A DNA stretch of 61,711 bases, from contig DTTI01000076.1 of NCBI GenBank assembly GCA_012964825.1, forward strand, positions 1 through 61,711, in the 5' to 3' direction. Below are positions 41,715 through 51,811 of the stretch, one piece after another; within the stretch, counting starts at the first letter, position 1, and each line of letters opens with the position of its first letter. This DNA comes from Candidatus Neomarinimicrobiota bacterium (GTDB lineage Bacteria; Fidelibacterota; Marinisomatia; Marinisomatales; S15-B10). The position numbers and the translations under genes were made by a program. The notes under the pieces are model-generated. The model saw only the letters and a list, made by a program, of their open reading frames with translations. It was not told the DNA's origin and made no database searches.

Positions 41715-43108
41715 TTGATCTCGCCCGAAATCCTGATGTGAATCTTTCCTTCAGAAGGTCTACTCTCCTTATTTACGGCATACTCTACGGTAAGAAGCCC
41801 CAAGACTGTGGTCTGCCTGAGACCAATGCCGACCGCCAGTGGCCGCCCCGGGAATGAATGTTGCGCTCCGTCTAAAAAGCTGTACAGCCAAACTGTGTTA
41901 CCCTGTTGATATCTCAATTCAAACTGCTGAATCACCATCCAGTCCGATCTGAACATTTTCTCCCGGTAGCCACGTAAAGTGGCTGCACCACCGTAACGGA
42001 ACTGCTCCCCCTCCGGAGTCAACCCACCGCCAACAATAGCTGACCGTCCAACAGAGGTTGTCAAAGAGCCGCTCCATGAACCAATTAGAGGCTTTATCCA
42101 CTCACCTTTGGCTGAGACCACGGCCAGTAGTTTACTCTTGTTGTCTTCACTGCGTAAATCACCTATATCCAGTCTGGAGTCTAGTAAAAAACCACTGGTT
42201 GATAAATAGGAATGATTTCTTCTGTCCAGTTTCTGTCGAAGAGTAATTGCACGGATGCTGTATCCCTCAATTCCGCTCTCAACGCCAAGATCCGTTGCTG
42301 TGGTAACGGCTTTAGATATTCCCGCTGATAGGTTACCAAAACGTGATCGGACCGAGGTAACGGCCACATCCGCCTGCCGTCTTAGAAAAAGACCGTCCTG
42401 CAGTGACTGAGAAAAACCGAACTGAGCACCAAAATCGATGGATCCTAAAAAGGGGATTACCTCTTTAAGCGCCAGATCCTGAGAACGCTCGTCTTTCCTG
42501 TTCCAATTCAGTTCAGTAGTTGTTGCCGAGCCGAAAAGATTGCCTAATCTGATGGAAAGATCCCCAGTTAATCTTCCTTTCCCGTCACCATCGGGTCGGT
42601 ATCCAACAATACCGGAAAAACTATTGTTGAAGCGTGAACGGACCGGTACAACAAGGGCTATCTTTTTATCCCCATACCGCCAGTAGCTTGGAGTATCAGT
42701 CAGTTCAAGAAAAGAGTAATTCGTCAGCCTTGAGTGGACCTCAGCCAAAGTGGTGGCAGATGCCGGACGCTCAACAAACGGTGAACCGATCTTCCCAAGG
42801 ATTCCATTCGAAAGCTGATCGGTGCCGGCAAAAACTACAGAATCGATGGAAACTGTTTCACTATAGCTGTTACTCCAGACAAGATGTATTGATCCTGAAA
42901 TATCGTTTCGTCTGATGGATTGCAAATGGAGGCTAGCCTGAAGCCGGCCTTCTGTGACTGCACTCTCTTCCCACCATTTAACACTTTCTTGTATCCGTTG
43001 TGCAACGTCATATTTATTGCTGTCTATTTCCACTATTAGACTGTCTCCGGCATGAAGCAACTTCATTAACGACAACAGACCTGCAATGATGTGTTTAAAA
43101 CGAAGCAC
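41711..43108 (-). CDS. Omp85/BamA-superfamily outer-membrane barrel protein with a short N-terminal (POTRA-like) part
   Basis: 465 residues from GTG 43108, which has GGGAGAG upstream; an ATG at 43153 would overlap the upstream gene by 59 nt. A signal peptide (HIIAGLLSLMKLLHAGDS) is followed by a region that could hold one or two POTRA-like folds (~30-150: SIDSVVFAGTDQLSNGIL, GSPFVERPASATTLAEVHSR) and then a barrel. RYGGAATLRGYREKMF is the (V/I)RG(F/Y) loop-6 motif of the Omp85 superfamily and the C-terminus GKIHIRISGEIK is a final-strand pattern. It is much shorter than BamA, closer to TamA-, TpsB- or patatin-barrel-like members. It is coupled to the 1116-aa outer-membrane protein directly before it, so a role in exporting or inserting that partner is a fair guess. 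Confidence 0.8.
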   Translation of the reverse strand: MLRFKHIIAGLLSLMKLLHAGDSLIVEIDSNKYDVAQRIQESVKWWEESAVTEGRLQASLHLQSIRRNDISGSIHLVWSNSYSETVSIDSVVFAGTDQLSNGILGKIGSPFVERPASATTLAEVHSRLTNYSFLELTDTPSYWRYGDKKIALVVPVRSRFNNSFSGIVGYRPDGDGKGRLTGDLSIRLGNLFGSATTTELNWNRKDERSQDLALKEVIPFLGSIDFGAQFGFSQSLQDGLFLRRQADVAVTSVRSRFGNLSAGISKAVTTATDLGVESGIEGYSIRAITLRQKLDRRNHSYLSTSGFLLDSRLDIGDLRSEDNKSKLLAVVSAKGEWIKPLIGSWSGSLTTSVGRSAIVGGGLTPEGEQFRYGGAATLRGYREKMFRSDWMVIQQFELRYQQGNTVWLYSFLDGAQHSFPGRPLAVGIGLRQTTVLGLLTVEYAVNKESRPSEGKIHIRISGEIK

Positions 43109-46100
43109 GGACCTCTCCCGTAAACATGAGGAAGTTTTGGTGGACGGCATCATGGAGATAGGTAGTATTGAGATTTAGGGTCAGTTCCTCTGTCAGATTC
43201 AAAACGGCAGTGACGGTCGATCTTAGGTTCAGTCCCAGCTGCATCCCTCGGGCTGCTTCCGGCGGAAGGGAAGAGAGTGTCTCACCGTTCTGAAAAACAT
43301 TAAACATGCCCAGAGAGCCGTCAATGCGGCCACGACGTCCTGGAAACATGAGTGTCTCTAGCTGAACACCTGTAATGGTAAGATCGTGCGATTTGGACGC
43401 ACTCTCTCCTATATTCTTCCCAATAATCAAGTCACCCCCCAACTGCAACGCCTGGTCACGTCGCCACCTAACACCTGTCTCAGAGATCCATCCCTCCGTC
43501 ATTCGCTTTCTGCTTAAAATAGATGAGTTGTGATCTATGAAGTGTCCCGATATATCCAAAACCAAAGTGAACAGCTCCCCAAGCGGCTCTTCCCAATTTA
43601 AAGTCAGCTCCTGCTTTTGCCTGTCCCGCAATTCCTGGATGGACTGTGCCACCACCTCTCTCTGACCCGCCGCTTTTAAACTTACTCTCCTGCGCGTTTT
43701 TCTCGGCACATAGCGGAGATCAGTCTGCGCTGTGAGCCGGGAACGGTTAATTCCCGCACCACTGAGTGAGGGTGTTAACACAGCAGTAGCTGTGGCTTCC
43801 TGTCCAGTGAAATCGGTGGATCCCAGAAATCGCCAAGTAACATCTTTCAATAGGGCATTAGGAGAGTTTCGGAATTTCTTGCTTAGTCGAATCCCCGTTA
43901 CCAGGTGCGTGGCAGGTGTCCTGATCCCCGATGGCAAGTGAAACACCACATAGTGGCCTGCCGGATCTTCAATATAGAGCCCGGTAGCGCTGTCGTAACG
44001 GAACTGACCCATGCCGTACGCCACCGAATCGTAAACCATAATCTTTTCTTCATAAAGGTTCCTTTCCAGCCGGAAATCAAAACTTCCCTGGGTGTCTCCT
44101 CTTTTCGGACTGTATTTCACAGAACCTCTTGCCAGTCTGTAGTTCAGGTCATCCCGCCCATCATTGAAGCTCTTTAGCCTCTGCTTCAAGACAAGGGTAG
44201 TGTTTAAACCTTTTCCAGATCGTCCTTTTAAATCTATCTCTCCGAGCCAGCTTTCTCCTTCATCTAGCCAAGTTGGAGAGGTGAGTTCACCGCGAAAATC
44301 GTTCCGCTGGACAATGCCAAGATTTCCGTGGAACCGCCCCTTTTCCACCTGGATACCAGCCGACGATTCGTCAAACTTCATGTCAGCAGTTCGCATTTCC
44401 TCTTCCCGCCGAAAGTAAGGATGTATGTCGCCCGGTAACAGACTGGTATAAATGCGACCGCGCCACCATTGGGAAATTGGCAGTCCCACCGTTTCTCGCT
44501 GAACATCAGTGAAATCGACAGACAATTTGTTCAAGTACCGGGCACTGTAACTGGACCGAACCTGCCATCTGTTTGACCTTTGAGTCACATCTCCATATCT
44601 TCCCAAACTGAAACTGGTGGTGGCCCTTTCCGGAAGATCGTGAGACAACGTGATTTGGGTCGTTTGCCGTTTCAACCCGCCCGCCACTGCCGAATCCCAG
44701 CTTTTTTTCTGGAGGTTCCATTCTCGCCAGAACTCCACCGGCGACTCCCGCTGAAGCGACATAAAGCCGCTCCCAGCGCCCCGTGTTTCAGCATTAATGG
44801 CAATGGCGCCGAGTTGTGCCGGAAGTTCGGATTTGTGTGAAATAGATATCTCTCCCGCTACTCCGCCTGAGGAAGTGACACCCTGAGCCAGTCTGTTAGG
44901 GTTCAGCCCCGAACCGGCCATTTCAATTGATAAATCTGTTTGATCCGCCAATTTGAAGGCTGCTGTAATGTTTGCCACCTGTTGCATTTGCGGCGCTGAC
45001 AGCATTTTCCACGGCACGTAGAGATCGGTATGTTGCTTTCGTTCTGATTCCGGGATATACTCAAAATAGAGTCGTCCTTCCGCTGTTACTCGCCGGGCGT
45101 AAAGACCGTCAGCACCCGCATTGTGAAACCCAACACTATACGTCTGTTCATCAAATCCTGTAATACTGTAAATAAAAATAGAATCATCCGGATTATCTGG
45201 ATTTACAGTACGAACATATTCTCCCGATGAATCAGGGACAGCCAGCGACCGGACGATTAACGAACCTCCGGAAGTAGCAAGCAATGTTCGATCCTCAGAT
45301 GTGAGAGGAAAAAAAGTGTTTCCAGAAATGTTGTCAGCTTCTCTGACCCAGCTTATTGCCACCGCAACCTTTTCACCACCCCATTTCTTGCTGGCTCCAG
45401 CGGAGGCCACTTGCCGTTGGAAGCCGAAATCGGCGTACTCAAACTCCACGTTGACGCGGCTGTTACTATCGATTAGGTGCCTTGGTGTGAAGGTTAGTTC
45501 AGACTGACCATAATCGATGGTATAATCAGCAGATTCTCCGCGATTCAACCTGTCACCATTCAACCAGACTTTCTCCGAACCGGCAGTGATCATGATTCGT
45601 CTACCGCCTTCCTTTCCGGTGAGGCGATACGGTCCTTGGTTCTGATCCTCGCCTCTGAACGCCATTGTGCGAAATTTTCCTCGGACCGAACCGACGACTA
45701 CGGACGTATTTCTCTCCTTACCCCCTGATGAGAAATTCACCCCTTCAAGGCGGCGATCGTGTCGCTGATACCGGCCATTCCGGAGTTTTAGATCTATATC
45801 ACCAGCTTTAATTATTACAGTTGGGTGTTTTACTTCAATAAATACTTTATCAATCTCACTAAGGGTTCTGGTGTCACCTTCCGGCTGAATCGGCGTGTTT
45901 TGATCGGAAAGGACTCCGTTGATGGTCATCTCTTCGCTCAGTTTTCCTTGAAGGTTCAACTGAAGCCCGCCGTTCATAATAGTTCCCGAATTCGAGGAAA
46001 TGCCGACGGATCGGAAAATGGTGCCGTCCACAACTAGAGGTAAACGGGGAAATTTTGCGGTGTTGTTCATTGTAGCGGTTTTGGCTGATCTAATAGGAGT

Positions 46101-46445
46101 CATACCCAGTAAAGGCAACCGACTGACTGCAGGTTCTACCGCTACGGGAATATTGCCCCTGAGATAGTCGTAGGAAACCTTTACAACACCACCTTGCCGA
46201 AGAGTTCCTTCTAGAATCAACATTCCGTTTACACTGTCTAGTCGGAAGTCGGGAAGAGAAATGGAATCGCCCACGACTGATACAGATCCCTCAATGACAA
46301 ACCGTTGGTAAAAAGTAATCGTTGAGTCACCTTCAGCAATAGTAATCGTTTCGATGAAATGCTCAACAGCGACTAATCGGTTGTCATCGGCTCTCCCCAA
46401 GGATAGTGAAGTGAGCAGCAGTAACGAAAGTACTCTATTCAGCAT
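43095..46445 (-). CDS. Large outer-membrane beta-rich protein of unknown function (1116 aa)
   Basis: Signal peptide MLNRVLSLLLLTSLSLGRA; no membrane helix afterwards. The N-terminal ~280 residues are beta-rich and hold VIIKAGDIDLKLRNGRYQRH. A middle motif reads GPYRLTGKEGGRRIMI ... GSEKVWLNGDRLNRGESADY ... IDYGQSELTFTPRHLI; I have seen this layout in large outer-membrane proteins of FCB bacteria, distantly like parts of SprA. From ~350 to the end, alternating strands with many aromatic residues suggest a large barrel (SFDFRLERNLYEEKIMVYDS; TGVQLETLMFPGRRGRIDGS), ending FTGEVRASF with a terminal Phe typical of BAM substrates. It overlaps both neighbours (11 nt with the propeller gene, 14 nt with the Omp85-type gene). 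I cannot name a family. Confidence 0.7.
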   Translation of the reverse strand: MLNRVLSLLLLTSLSLGRADDNRLVAVEHFIETITIAEGDSTITFYQRFVIEGSVSVVGDSISLPDFRLDSVNGMLILEGTLRQGGVVKVSYDYLRGNIPVAVEPAVSRLPLLGMTPIRSAKTATMNNTAKFPRLPLVVDGTIFRSVGISSNSGTIMNGGLQLNLQGKLSEEMTINGVLSDQNTPIQPEGDTRTLSEIDKVFIEVKHPTVIIKAGDIDLKLRNGRYQRHDRRLEGVNFSSGGKERNTSVVVGSVRGKFRTMAFRGEDQNQGPYRLTGKEGGRRIMITAGSEKVWLNGDRLNRGESADYTIDYGQSELTFTPRHLIDSNSRVNVEFEYADFGFQRQVASAGASKKWGGEKVAVAISWVREADNISGNTFFPLTSEDRTLLATSGGSLIVRSLAVPDSSGEYVRTVNPDNPDDSIFIYSITGFDEQTYSVGFHNAGADGLYARRVTAEGRLYFEYIPESERKQHTDLYVPWKMLSAPQMQQVANITAAFKLADQTDLSIEMAGSGLNPNRLAQGVTSSGGVAGEISISHKSELPAQLGAIAINAETRGAGSGFMSLQRESPVEFWREWNLQKKSWDSAVAGGLKRQTTQITLSHDLPERATTSFSLGRYGDVTQRSNRWQVRSSYSARYLNKLSVDFTDVQRETVGLPISQWWRGRIYTSLLPGDIHPYFRREEEMRTADMKFDESSAGIQVEKGRFHGNLGIVQRNDFRGELTSPTWLDEGESWLGEIDLKGRSGKGLNTTLVLKQRLKSFNDGRDDLNYRLARGSVKYSPKRGDTQGSFDFRLERNLYEEKIMVYDSVAYGMGQFRYDSATGLYIEDPAGHYVVFHLPSGIRTPATHLVTGIRLSKKFRNSPNALLKDVTWRFLGSTDFTGQEATATAVLTPSLSGAGINRSRLTAQTDLRYVPRKTRRRVSLKAAGQREVVAQSIQELRDRQKQELTLNWEEPLGELFTLVLDISGHFIDHNSSILSRKRMTEGWISETGVRWRRDQALQLGGDLIIGKNIGESASKSHDLTITGVQLETLMFPGRRGRIDGSLGMFNVFQNGETLSSLPPEAARGMQLGLNLRSTVTAVLNLTEELTLNLNTTYLHDAVHQNFLMFTGEVRASF

Positions 46446-47355
46446 ATATCAATTGGGCTTGAAAGATGTGGCCTGAACCCTCTTCAAGAATATAGACAGT
46501 TCCATTTGCCAAAGCCATGTCGGAGACGGCCCACTGTGTTAAACTTTCCTGCATTACTTCAGCTTGACTATCCTGACCTACAATAAAGAATTCACCCTTG
46601 ACAGTTCCCACAAGCCATTCGTTTCCGGTGGTTTCGATAAATTTTAACTCCATATTCAGTGACCTGCGCCAGAGCATCCGGCCATTCCTACTCAGTACCA
46701 GGAACCGGTTGTCACTATCTATGAGGCCGATCTCATTGGTGGAGTTGATTGCCACTGAATTAATATCAACAAATCTGTCTGTGCCATAGTTCTCTCCACC
46801 CATAACCGAAATGACAGTTCCACCTATATTCATAAGTGTAAGGTCGGCTTCGGAGTCACTTGCTACCAATACTTCACCGGCGTGATTGCGGGCAACCGCT
46901 GAAGGAAACTCCACCGGTTTGTCTGTTGAAAGAAGATCCAGCTCTTCCAAAAAGTTCAGTTGCCTGTCAAACTTGAGAAGCCGGTGAGTATCGCTGTCCA
47001 CAATAAGAACATCAAGTCCCGGTGCGGCGGTGAGATCGCTGCCGCTGGTGAATAGTTCATCTGTCTCACCCCAACCTCCTGCTATTCGGGCATTGTCACC
47101 ATCAGCCGGCAACCGAGCAATAAGCGACCTTTCTTCATCCAGTAGATAGAGATCACCGAAAGAGTTCACCGCCATCCGCGTAGGCGAAAACTGATTGCCG
47201 GTGAGCTCTGGCGGAATCTGAATTTGCGTCCAATTGCTAAGCGTCACCTGACCTTGCATTGAAGCCGTAGCAAGCAGCATCAGAAAGAGTTGTCTGATGG
47301 GGAGACCTGTTATTCTTTTTTGTCTAAGTTTCCGCTCCCGCGGCGGAATCATCAT
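46435..47355 (-). CDS. Exported NHL/beta-propeller-like protein
   Basis: 306 residues if ATG 47355 is the start; this overlaps the lgt 3' end by 32 nt, and the frame is open further upstream, so the start is uncertain. A basic stretch followed by RQLFLMLLATASMQGQ acts as the signal peptide. The rest shows repeated NHL-type blades: PTRMAVNSFGDLYLLDEERS, GLDVLIVDSDTHRLLKFDRQ, AVARNHAGEVLVASDSEADL and VAINSTNEIGLIDSDNRFLV. Such propellers bind ligands or proteins in the periplasm. It is coupled to the 1116-aa outer-membrane protein and the Omp85-type gene, so the three may form one envelope complex. Confidence 0.75.
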   Translation of the reverse strand: MMIPPRERKLRQKRITGLPIRQLFLMLLATASMQGQVTLSNWTQIQIPPELTGNQFSPTRMAVNSFGDLYLLDEERSLIARLPADGDNARIAGGWGETDELFTSGSDLTAAPGLDVLIVDSDTHRLLKFDRQLNFLEELDLLSTDKPVEFPSAVARNHAGEVLVASDSEADLTLMNIGGTVISVMGGENYGTDRFVDINSVAINSTNEIGLIDSDNRFLVLSRNGRMLWRRSLNMELKFIETTGNEWLVGTVKGEFFIVGQDSQAEVMQESLTQWAVSDMALANGTVYILEEGSGHIFQAQLIYAE

Positions 47356-48094
47356 GCGAGGCTTTTCCCAGTTTATTGATGAGAGTGATTCCGATAATGA
47401 ACATACATATGGAAATAATTTGTGCACCGGATAGGCCTAAAAGATATTCGTTGTTAGTACGTATAAACTCAATCAAAAACCGTTCCGTTCCCGCCAACAT
47501 GAGGTACAGTGCAAACCGTCTCCCATGGGGCCACGACACTGTTCTCAATTTCCAGAGGATGGCAAAGATGCCAAATCCCATGAGGGTTTCATAAACTTGA
47601 GTAGGATGAACAGGCACCAGTGTGGGCGGTGCACCTTTCGGGAAAGTCATTCCCCACGGCAAATCAGTGGCAACACCGTAATCGTCTCCCACAAGTAGGC
47701 AACCGATTCTACCTGTAGCATATCCCAGTATCAAAAGTGGAGCAACCATGTCTGCCCATGCTAACCATGGTTCATTCTTTTTCTTTATATAAAGAGTCAC
47801 CGCCAGCATCCCCCCGGCAAGTCCTCCAAAAAATACAAGGCCAGATCCGCTGAAGATCATTCCCAAGGGATCGGCGGAAAAAGCACGAAAATTCTCAGCC
47901 ATATAATAAATCTTGGAACCGACAATCCCACCAATGGCAGCCCAGAAAACAGCGTCCCCGGCCATTTCGGGATCTTTTCCGAGGCGCTTCAATTCCTTTG
48001 TGAGAAGGTAATAATCAACCATGAAAGCCACCATGAGCATAAATCCATAGGACGGGATTTTGACAGGGCCGATTTCAATGATATAAGGTATCAT
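47324..48094 (-). CDS. lgt: Prolipoprotein diacylglyceryl transferase
   Basis: 256 residues, about seven membrane helices. Signatures: GSGLVFFGGLAGGMLAV, YATGRIGCLLVGDDYG (the Lgt GR-x-G loop, here with Cys) and HPTQVYETLMGFGIFAIL. It adds diacylglycerol to the Cys of prolipoproteins in the inner membrane; several lipoproteins in this window (17311, 13168, 38608) would be substrates. ATG 48094 overlaps the upstream stop as ATGA; the longer frame from 48112 lies in the previous gene. Confidence 0.93.
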   Translation of the reverse strand: MIPYIIEIGPVKIPSYGFMLMVAFMVDYYLLTKELKRLGKDPEMAGDAVFWAAIGGIVGSKIYYMAENFRAFSADPLGMIFSGSGLVFFGGLAGGMLAVTLYIKKKNEPWLAWADMVAPLLILGYATGRIGCLLVGDDYGVATDLPWGMTFPKGAPPTLVPVHPTQVYETLMGFGIFAILWKLRTVSWPHGRRFALYLMLAGTERFLIEFIRTNNEYLLGLSGAQIISICMFIIGITLINKLGKASHDDSAAGAET

Positions 48095-48954
48095 GCCAGT
48101 TTGTTTCCACAATTTGAACAGAAATTTGTAGTGCCGTCAATCTTCACTCCACAGTTGGGGCAGAAATTTTCCCCCATGTCAATCGTAGACATTTTTTGCT
48201 TTTTTTCTGATTGCCAAAAGACTACACCAATAAGAACTACAACAATGCAGAGAATTGCATACGGTTCGTAGGTGGGAAGACTGTACCGATTCACAACTCC
48301 GGACTGGGGGGTGTCTGACTGTAAATTCTGAGGCGGCATCCTTTCCAGCATGTCCTGTAAGATGTCAACAGTCAGTCTTCCTGTCCTGTTGATGTAAGAG
48401 AATGAGAACGTTTTCGGCGTGCCTGCTGGGAGGAGCTGTGATATGTGCTTCCTCATATAAGAAAGACCATGGTCATCACTGATGCTGTCAAGTCCCGTTT
48501 CCGAGAATCTAAAATTTTCGCCACCCAGCGGTTGCTGAATTGCGACGTGGTATTCCTCCAGCGGATAATTCAGTTGGAGAATGTATTCTCCCTCTCTTCG
48601 ATCTCCTTCACTGAATGGATTGTAATAGAACTCAATCTGAAATTCCTGTTTAACAATTCTGGTATCGATCCACCGCCTTCCCGATTCTCGAATCTCTGGT
48701 AACGGTGAAAGATTGGAAGATGTATCGCTTTGACCAATAGCCATAGCCACTTCCGCCCCCTCCGGCAAAGGAAATTTTAAATTCAGGGGTAATCTCTCAT
48801 TCGCGATCTCACCCGTCAGGATCACCAGCACGCCGGGTCGATCGTACTCCGGCCAAATGGCGGCGATGAAACTTTTAAAGGGACTGTCTTGGGCTTGTGA
48901 TGCCGAAAGAAGTCCCGCAAGGAGAAGGAAAACCGTTCTAGAGCGCGTTTTCAC
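48091..48954 (-). CDS. Exported membrane protein with C-terminal double zinc ribbon
   Basis: 287 residues. Signal peptide (RTVFLLLAGLLSASQAQ), then a beta-sandwich-like exported domain (~20-190) with LPLNLKFPLPEGAEVAMAIG and REGEYILQLNYPL, a single membrane helix (YAILCIVVVLIGVVFW) and a C-terminal zinc ribbon FCPNCGVKIDGTTNFCSNCG (two CxxC pairs) on the cytoplasmic side. Function unknown; it may bring an envelope signal to a cytoplasmic partner. The start is GTG 48954. lgt follows with ATGA overlap. Confidence 0.75.
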   Translation of the reverse strand: MKTRSRTVFLLLAGLLSASQAQDSPFKSFIAAIWPEYDRPGVLVILTGEIANERLPLNLKFPLPEGAEVAMAIGQSDTSSNLSPLPEIRESGRRWIDTRIVKQEFQIEFYYNPFSEGDRREGEYILQLNYPLEEYHVAIQQPLGGENFRFSETGLDSISDDHGLSYMRKHISQLLPAGTPKTFSFSYINRTGRLTVDILQDMLERMPPQNLQSDTPQSGVVNRYSLPTYEPYAILCIVVVLIGVVFWQSEKKQKMSTIDMGENFCPNCGVKIDGTTNFCSNCGNKLA

Positions 48955-49046
48955 ATCCGTTGGAGTTTAGGTTCACTGTCACGGATTATCAACGGAAAAG
49001 GCAAAGGAGAGTTCCTCCACTTGGGGCACAGTCCAACTGGGAGCAA

Positions 49047-49772
49047 TTATGGCACTGTGACCGTCAAACCGAATATGACGACGAAGTCATAAATCATATG
49101 GGTGTATGCAACAATTCCGAAACCTCTCACAACATATAGTGAGCCGAGCAAGGTTCCGGCGAAAAGACGGTATAGAAAGACCGAAACATCGAACATATCA
49201 CCGTAGGGACCGACAAAATGAAACCCTGAAAAGAGGGCGGCGCAGGTGATAACAGACATGACTAGCCGCCAATTCTTCTTCCACATGAATATGAGTTTAA
49301 AAAGCTGCGATACGGCTGTGATGGCTACGACGCGGAAAACGAATTCTTCATAGAGCCCGGCACCGATGGCTAGTACCACCTGCCGTATAAGGTCTTTCCC
49401 TGATGGGAACATTAAGAGTGCCGGTACATACCGCATGAGCAGGTAGAGCATAAATCCCCAGAATATTCCCTCAGCCAGCATGCAGAGGAGATAGTCGCTT
49501 TTCACCACTGTGATATGCCAATTTTTTTTCTGGAGGAGGAATACAACAAGAAAAATGACAATGAAAGAAATGCTCAATATATAGAATCCCCAGTCGCCGA
49601 ACATGGCCAGAAACTGCCTCAGAAGTACATCGGCACCGTTACGTAGGGTCACCATTTCATCCCGACTCAAGAACAGTACCATTACCTCATAAATGGCGAA
49701 GAAAGGCAGAACAAAAATGAAACTATAGTATGGAGAGCTCGATAGCGACCAGTAAGAGAGGCTATTTTTCAT
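49047..49772 (-). CDS. CPBP family intramembrane metalloprotease
   Basis: 241 residues with about seven membrane helices. CPBP/Abi motifs: GAGLYEEFVFRVVAIT (EExxxR), LFSGFHFVGPYGD (the His motif) and YTHMIYDFVVIFG (third motif). Relatives are CAAX-type prenyl or peptide proteases. ATG 49772 is used; an in-frame TTG lies one codon upstream. It is the second intramembrane protease in the window after PrsW at 4121. Its 3' end is 93 bp from the next gene; it follows lepA with a 42-bp gap. Confidence 0.88.
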   Translation of the reverse strand: MKNSLSYWSLSSSPYYSFIFVLPFFAIYEVMVLFLSRDEMVTLRNGADVLLRQFLAMFGDWGFYILSISFIVIFLVVFLLQKKNWHITVVKSDYLLCMLAEGIFWGFMLYLLMRYVPALLMFPSGKDLIRQVVLAIGAGLYEEFVFRVVAITAVSQLFKLIFMWKKNWRLVMSVITCAALFSGFHFVGPYGDMFDVSVFLYRLFAGTLLGSLYVVRGFGIVAYTHMIYDFVVIFGLTVTVP

Positions 49773-49814
49773 CAATGAGTGAGATGGAAGCCCGGAATTA
49801 TAGATAAATGGCGC

Positions 49815-51620
49815 TCACTTTCCCTGGTCAACCTTGAACAGAGCAAGAAACGCCTCCTGAGGAACCTCCACCTTACCGATCTGCTTCATCCGCTTCTTAC
49901 CCTCCTTCTGTTTGGCCCACAGCTTCCTCTTTCGGGTAATATCACCTCCATAACACTTGGCTGTCACATTTTTCTTGAAAGGCCGTACAGTCTCTCGGGC
50001 AATGATCTTTGAACCGATGGCCGCCTGAATTACCACTTCGAACATCTGTCTGGGTATAACCTCTTTCAAACTCTTACACAACTCTCTTCCCTTGCTGTAA
50101 GCTGAATCACGATCAGTAATTATGGAGAGCGCATCCACCGTATCGCCGCTGATGAGAATATCCAGTTTCTTCAGAGGTCCCGGCCGGAAGCCAATATGTT
50201 CATAGTCGAACGAAGCATATCCCCGGGAAACCGATTTTAGTTTATCGTAGAAATCGAAGACGATTTCCGACAGGGGAAGTTCATACTTCAGTTGCACACG
50301 CTGCTCGGAGAAATAATGAGTGTTCACAAATGTTCCCCGCTTATTCTGGCAAAGCTTCATAAGGCCACCCATGTATTCGGACGGAGAAATGATCTCCGCC
50401 GCCACATACGGTTCATGGATCTCCTCTACTTCACCTGGTGTCGGAAGTTTTGTGGGATTGTCAATTTCGATAATATCACCATTGTTTTTAAGAATTTCAT
50501 ACTTCACATTGGGCACGGTAGTAATGAGACTGAGATCGAACTCCCGTTCCAACCGCTCCCGAACAATGTCCATGTGGAGCATCCCCAGGAAACCGCACCG
50601 GAAGCCGTACCCCAGTGCCGTGGATGTTTCGGGCTCATAGGCCAGTGAAGCGTCATTGAGTTGAAGTTTTTCAATGGAGTCACGAAGCCGTTCATAATCG
50701 TCACTGACTATTGGGAAGAGCCCGGAAAATATCATCGACTTCATTTTCTGGTAACCAGGCAACGCCTTATCAGCAGGATTCTCTTTGGTAGTGATGGTAT
50801 CCCCGACTTGCAATTCCTTAATTTCTTTCAAACCAGCCACGATGTAACCAACGTCTCCTGCCTTTAGCTTCTTGGCTGGGACCCGTTTCAGCACAAAGTG
50901 ACCCACCTCAGTGATCTCCCTCAGTTTTCCTGTGGACATGAACTGGGCAGTCATCCCCGGTTCAATAACACCACTAAACATGCGTATATAGGGAATTGCG
51001 CCACGGTAGGAATCAAAATTTGAATCAAAAATGAGGGCCCGCGGTGCGTTTCCTTCGGCTTCAGCAGGCGGTGGAATTCTATCAACAATAGCTGTAAAGA
51101 GATCACCCACATTTTCGCCGGTCTTGGCACTAACATTGAGAATCTCATCTTCAGAACAACCGATGAGATCCATTAGTTGCTGTTTCACCTCGTCAGGCCT
51201 AGATGTTGGGAGATCTATTTTATTCAAAACAGGGATAAGCTCCAGATTATTTTCCATGGCACTGTTAGCGTGACTCACTGTTTGCGCCTCCACACCCTGG
51301 GCCGCGTCCACTAGCAGAATTGCTCCTTCGCAGGCCGCCAATGAGCGGGAAACTTCGTAGGAGAAATCGACATGCCCCGGTGTGTCAATGAGATTAAATA
51401 TATATTCCTGGCTGTCCGAATTATGGTAATGTATTTGAATGGGATGGCTTTTGATGGTAATGCCCCGCTCCCTCTCCAACTCCATGTCATCTAAGACCTG
51501 ATCTTTCATGTCCCGCCTCGAGAGCGTGTTTGTCATTTCCAGAAAGCGGTCTGCCAGTGTTGACTTGCCATGGTCAATATGGGCTATGATACAGAAATTT
51601 CGAATATAGTTTGATTTCAC
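49815..51620 (-). CDS. lepA: Elongation factor 4 (LepA)
   Basis: 601 residues, the standard LepA length. GTPase motifs: AHIDHGKSTLADRF (G1), DTPGHVDFSYEVSR (G3) and PVLNKIDLPTSRPDEVKQQL (G4). The C-terminal LepA domain is present with KCYGGDITRKRKLWAKQKEG and KVEVPQEAFLALFKV at the end. It acts on stalled or initiating ribosomes. The ~190-bp spacer 51621-51811 to the divergent AGCS symporter holds no further gene. Confidence 0.97.
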   Translation of the reverse strand: MKSNYIRNFCIIAHIDHGKSTLADRFLEMTNTLSRRDMKDQVLDDMELERERGITIKSHPIQIHYHNSDSQEYIFNLIDTPGHVDFSYEVSRSLAACEGAILLVDAAQGVEAQTVSHANSAMENNLELIPVLNKIDLPTSRPDEVKQQLMDLIGCSEDEILNVSAKTGENVGDLFTAIVDRIPPPAEAEGNAPRALIFDSNFDSYRGAIPYIRMFSGVIEPGMTAQFMSTGKLREITEVGHFVLKRVPAKKLKAGDVGYIVAGLKEIKELQVGDTITTKENPADKALPGYQKMKSMIFSGLFPIVSDDYERLRDSIEKLQLNDASLAYEPETSTALGYGFRCGFLGMLHMDIVRERLEREFDLSLITTVPNVKYEILKNNGDIIEIDNPTKLPTPGEVEEIHEPYVAAEIISPSEYMGGLMKLCQNKRGTFVNTHYFSEQRVQLKYELPLSEIVFDFYDKLKSVSRGYASFDYEHIGFRPGPLKKLDILISGDTVDALSIITDRDSAYSKGRELCKSLKEVIPRQMFEVVIQAAIGSKIIARETVRPFKKNVTAKCYGGDITRKRKLWAKQKEGKKRMKQIGKVEVPQEAFLALFKVDQGK

Positions 51621-51811
51621 GACGGCGAATTTACCTGTATGTTACTAAGACACCAAAAGACGAGACTAAGAGAAAATTAAAATCTGTAAGCTACACGCGT
51701 TGTTCGCGTCCTCAGCTCTCTACCCCTTTCCCCTTTGCCATAATCCACACGGTATCGTAAACTCATCGCCATCTATTTAACTGTTGTTTCGGACCGAACG
51801 GGGGATCATCT

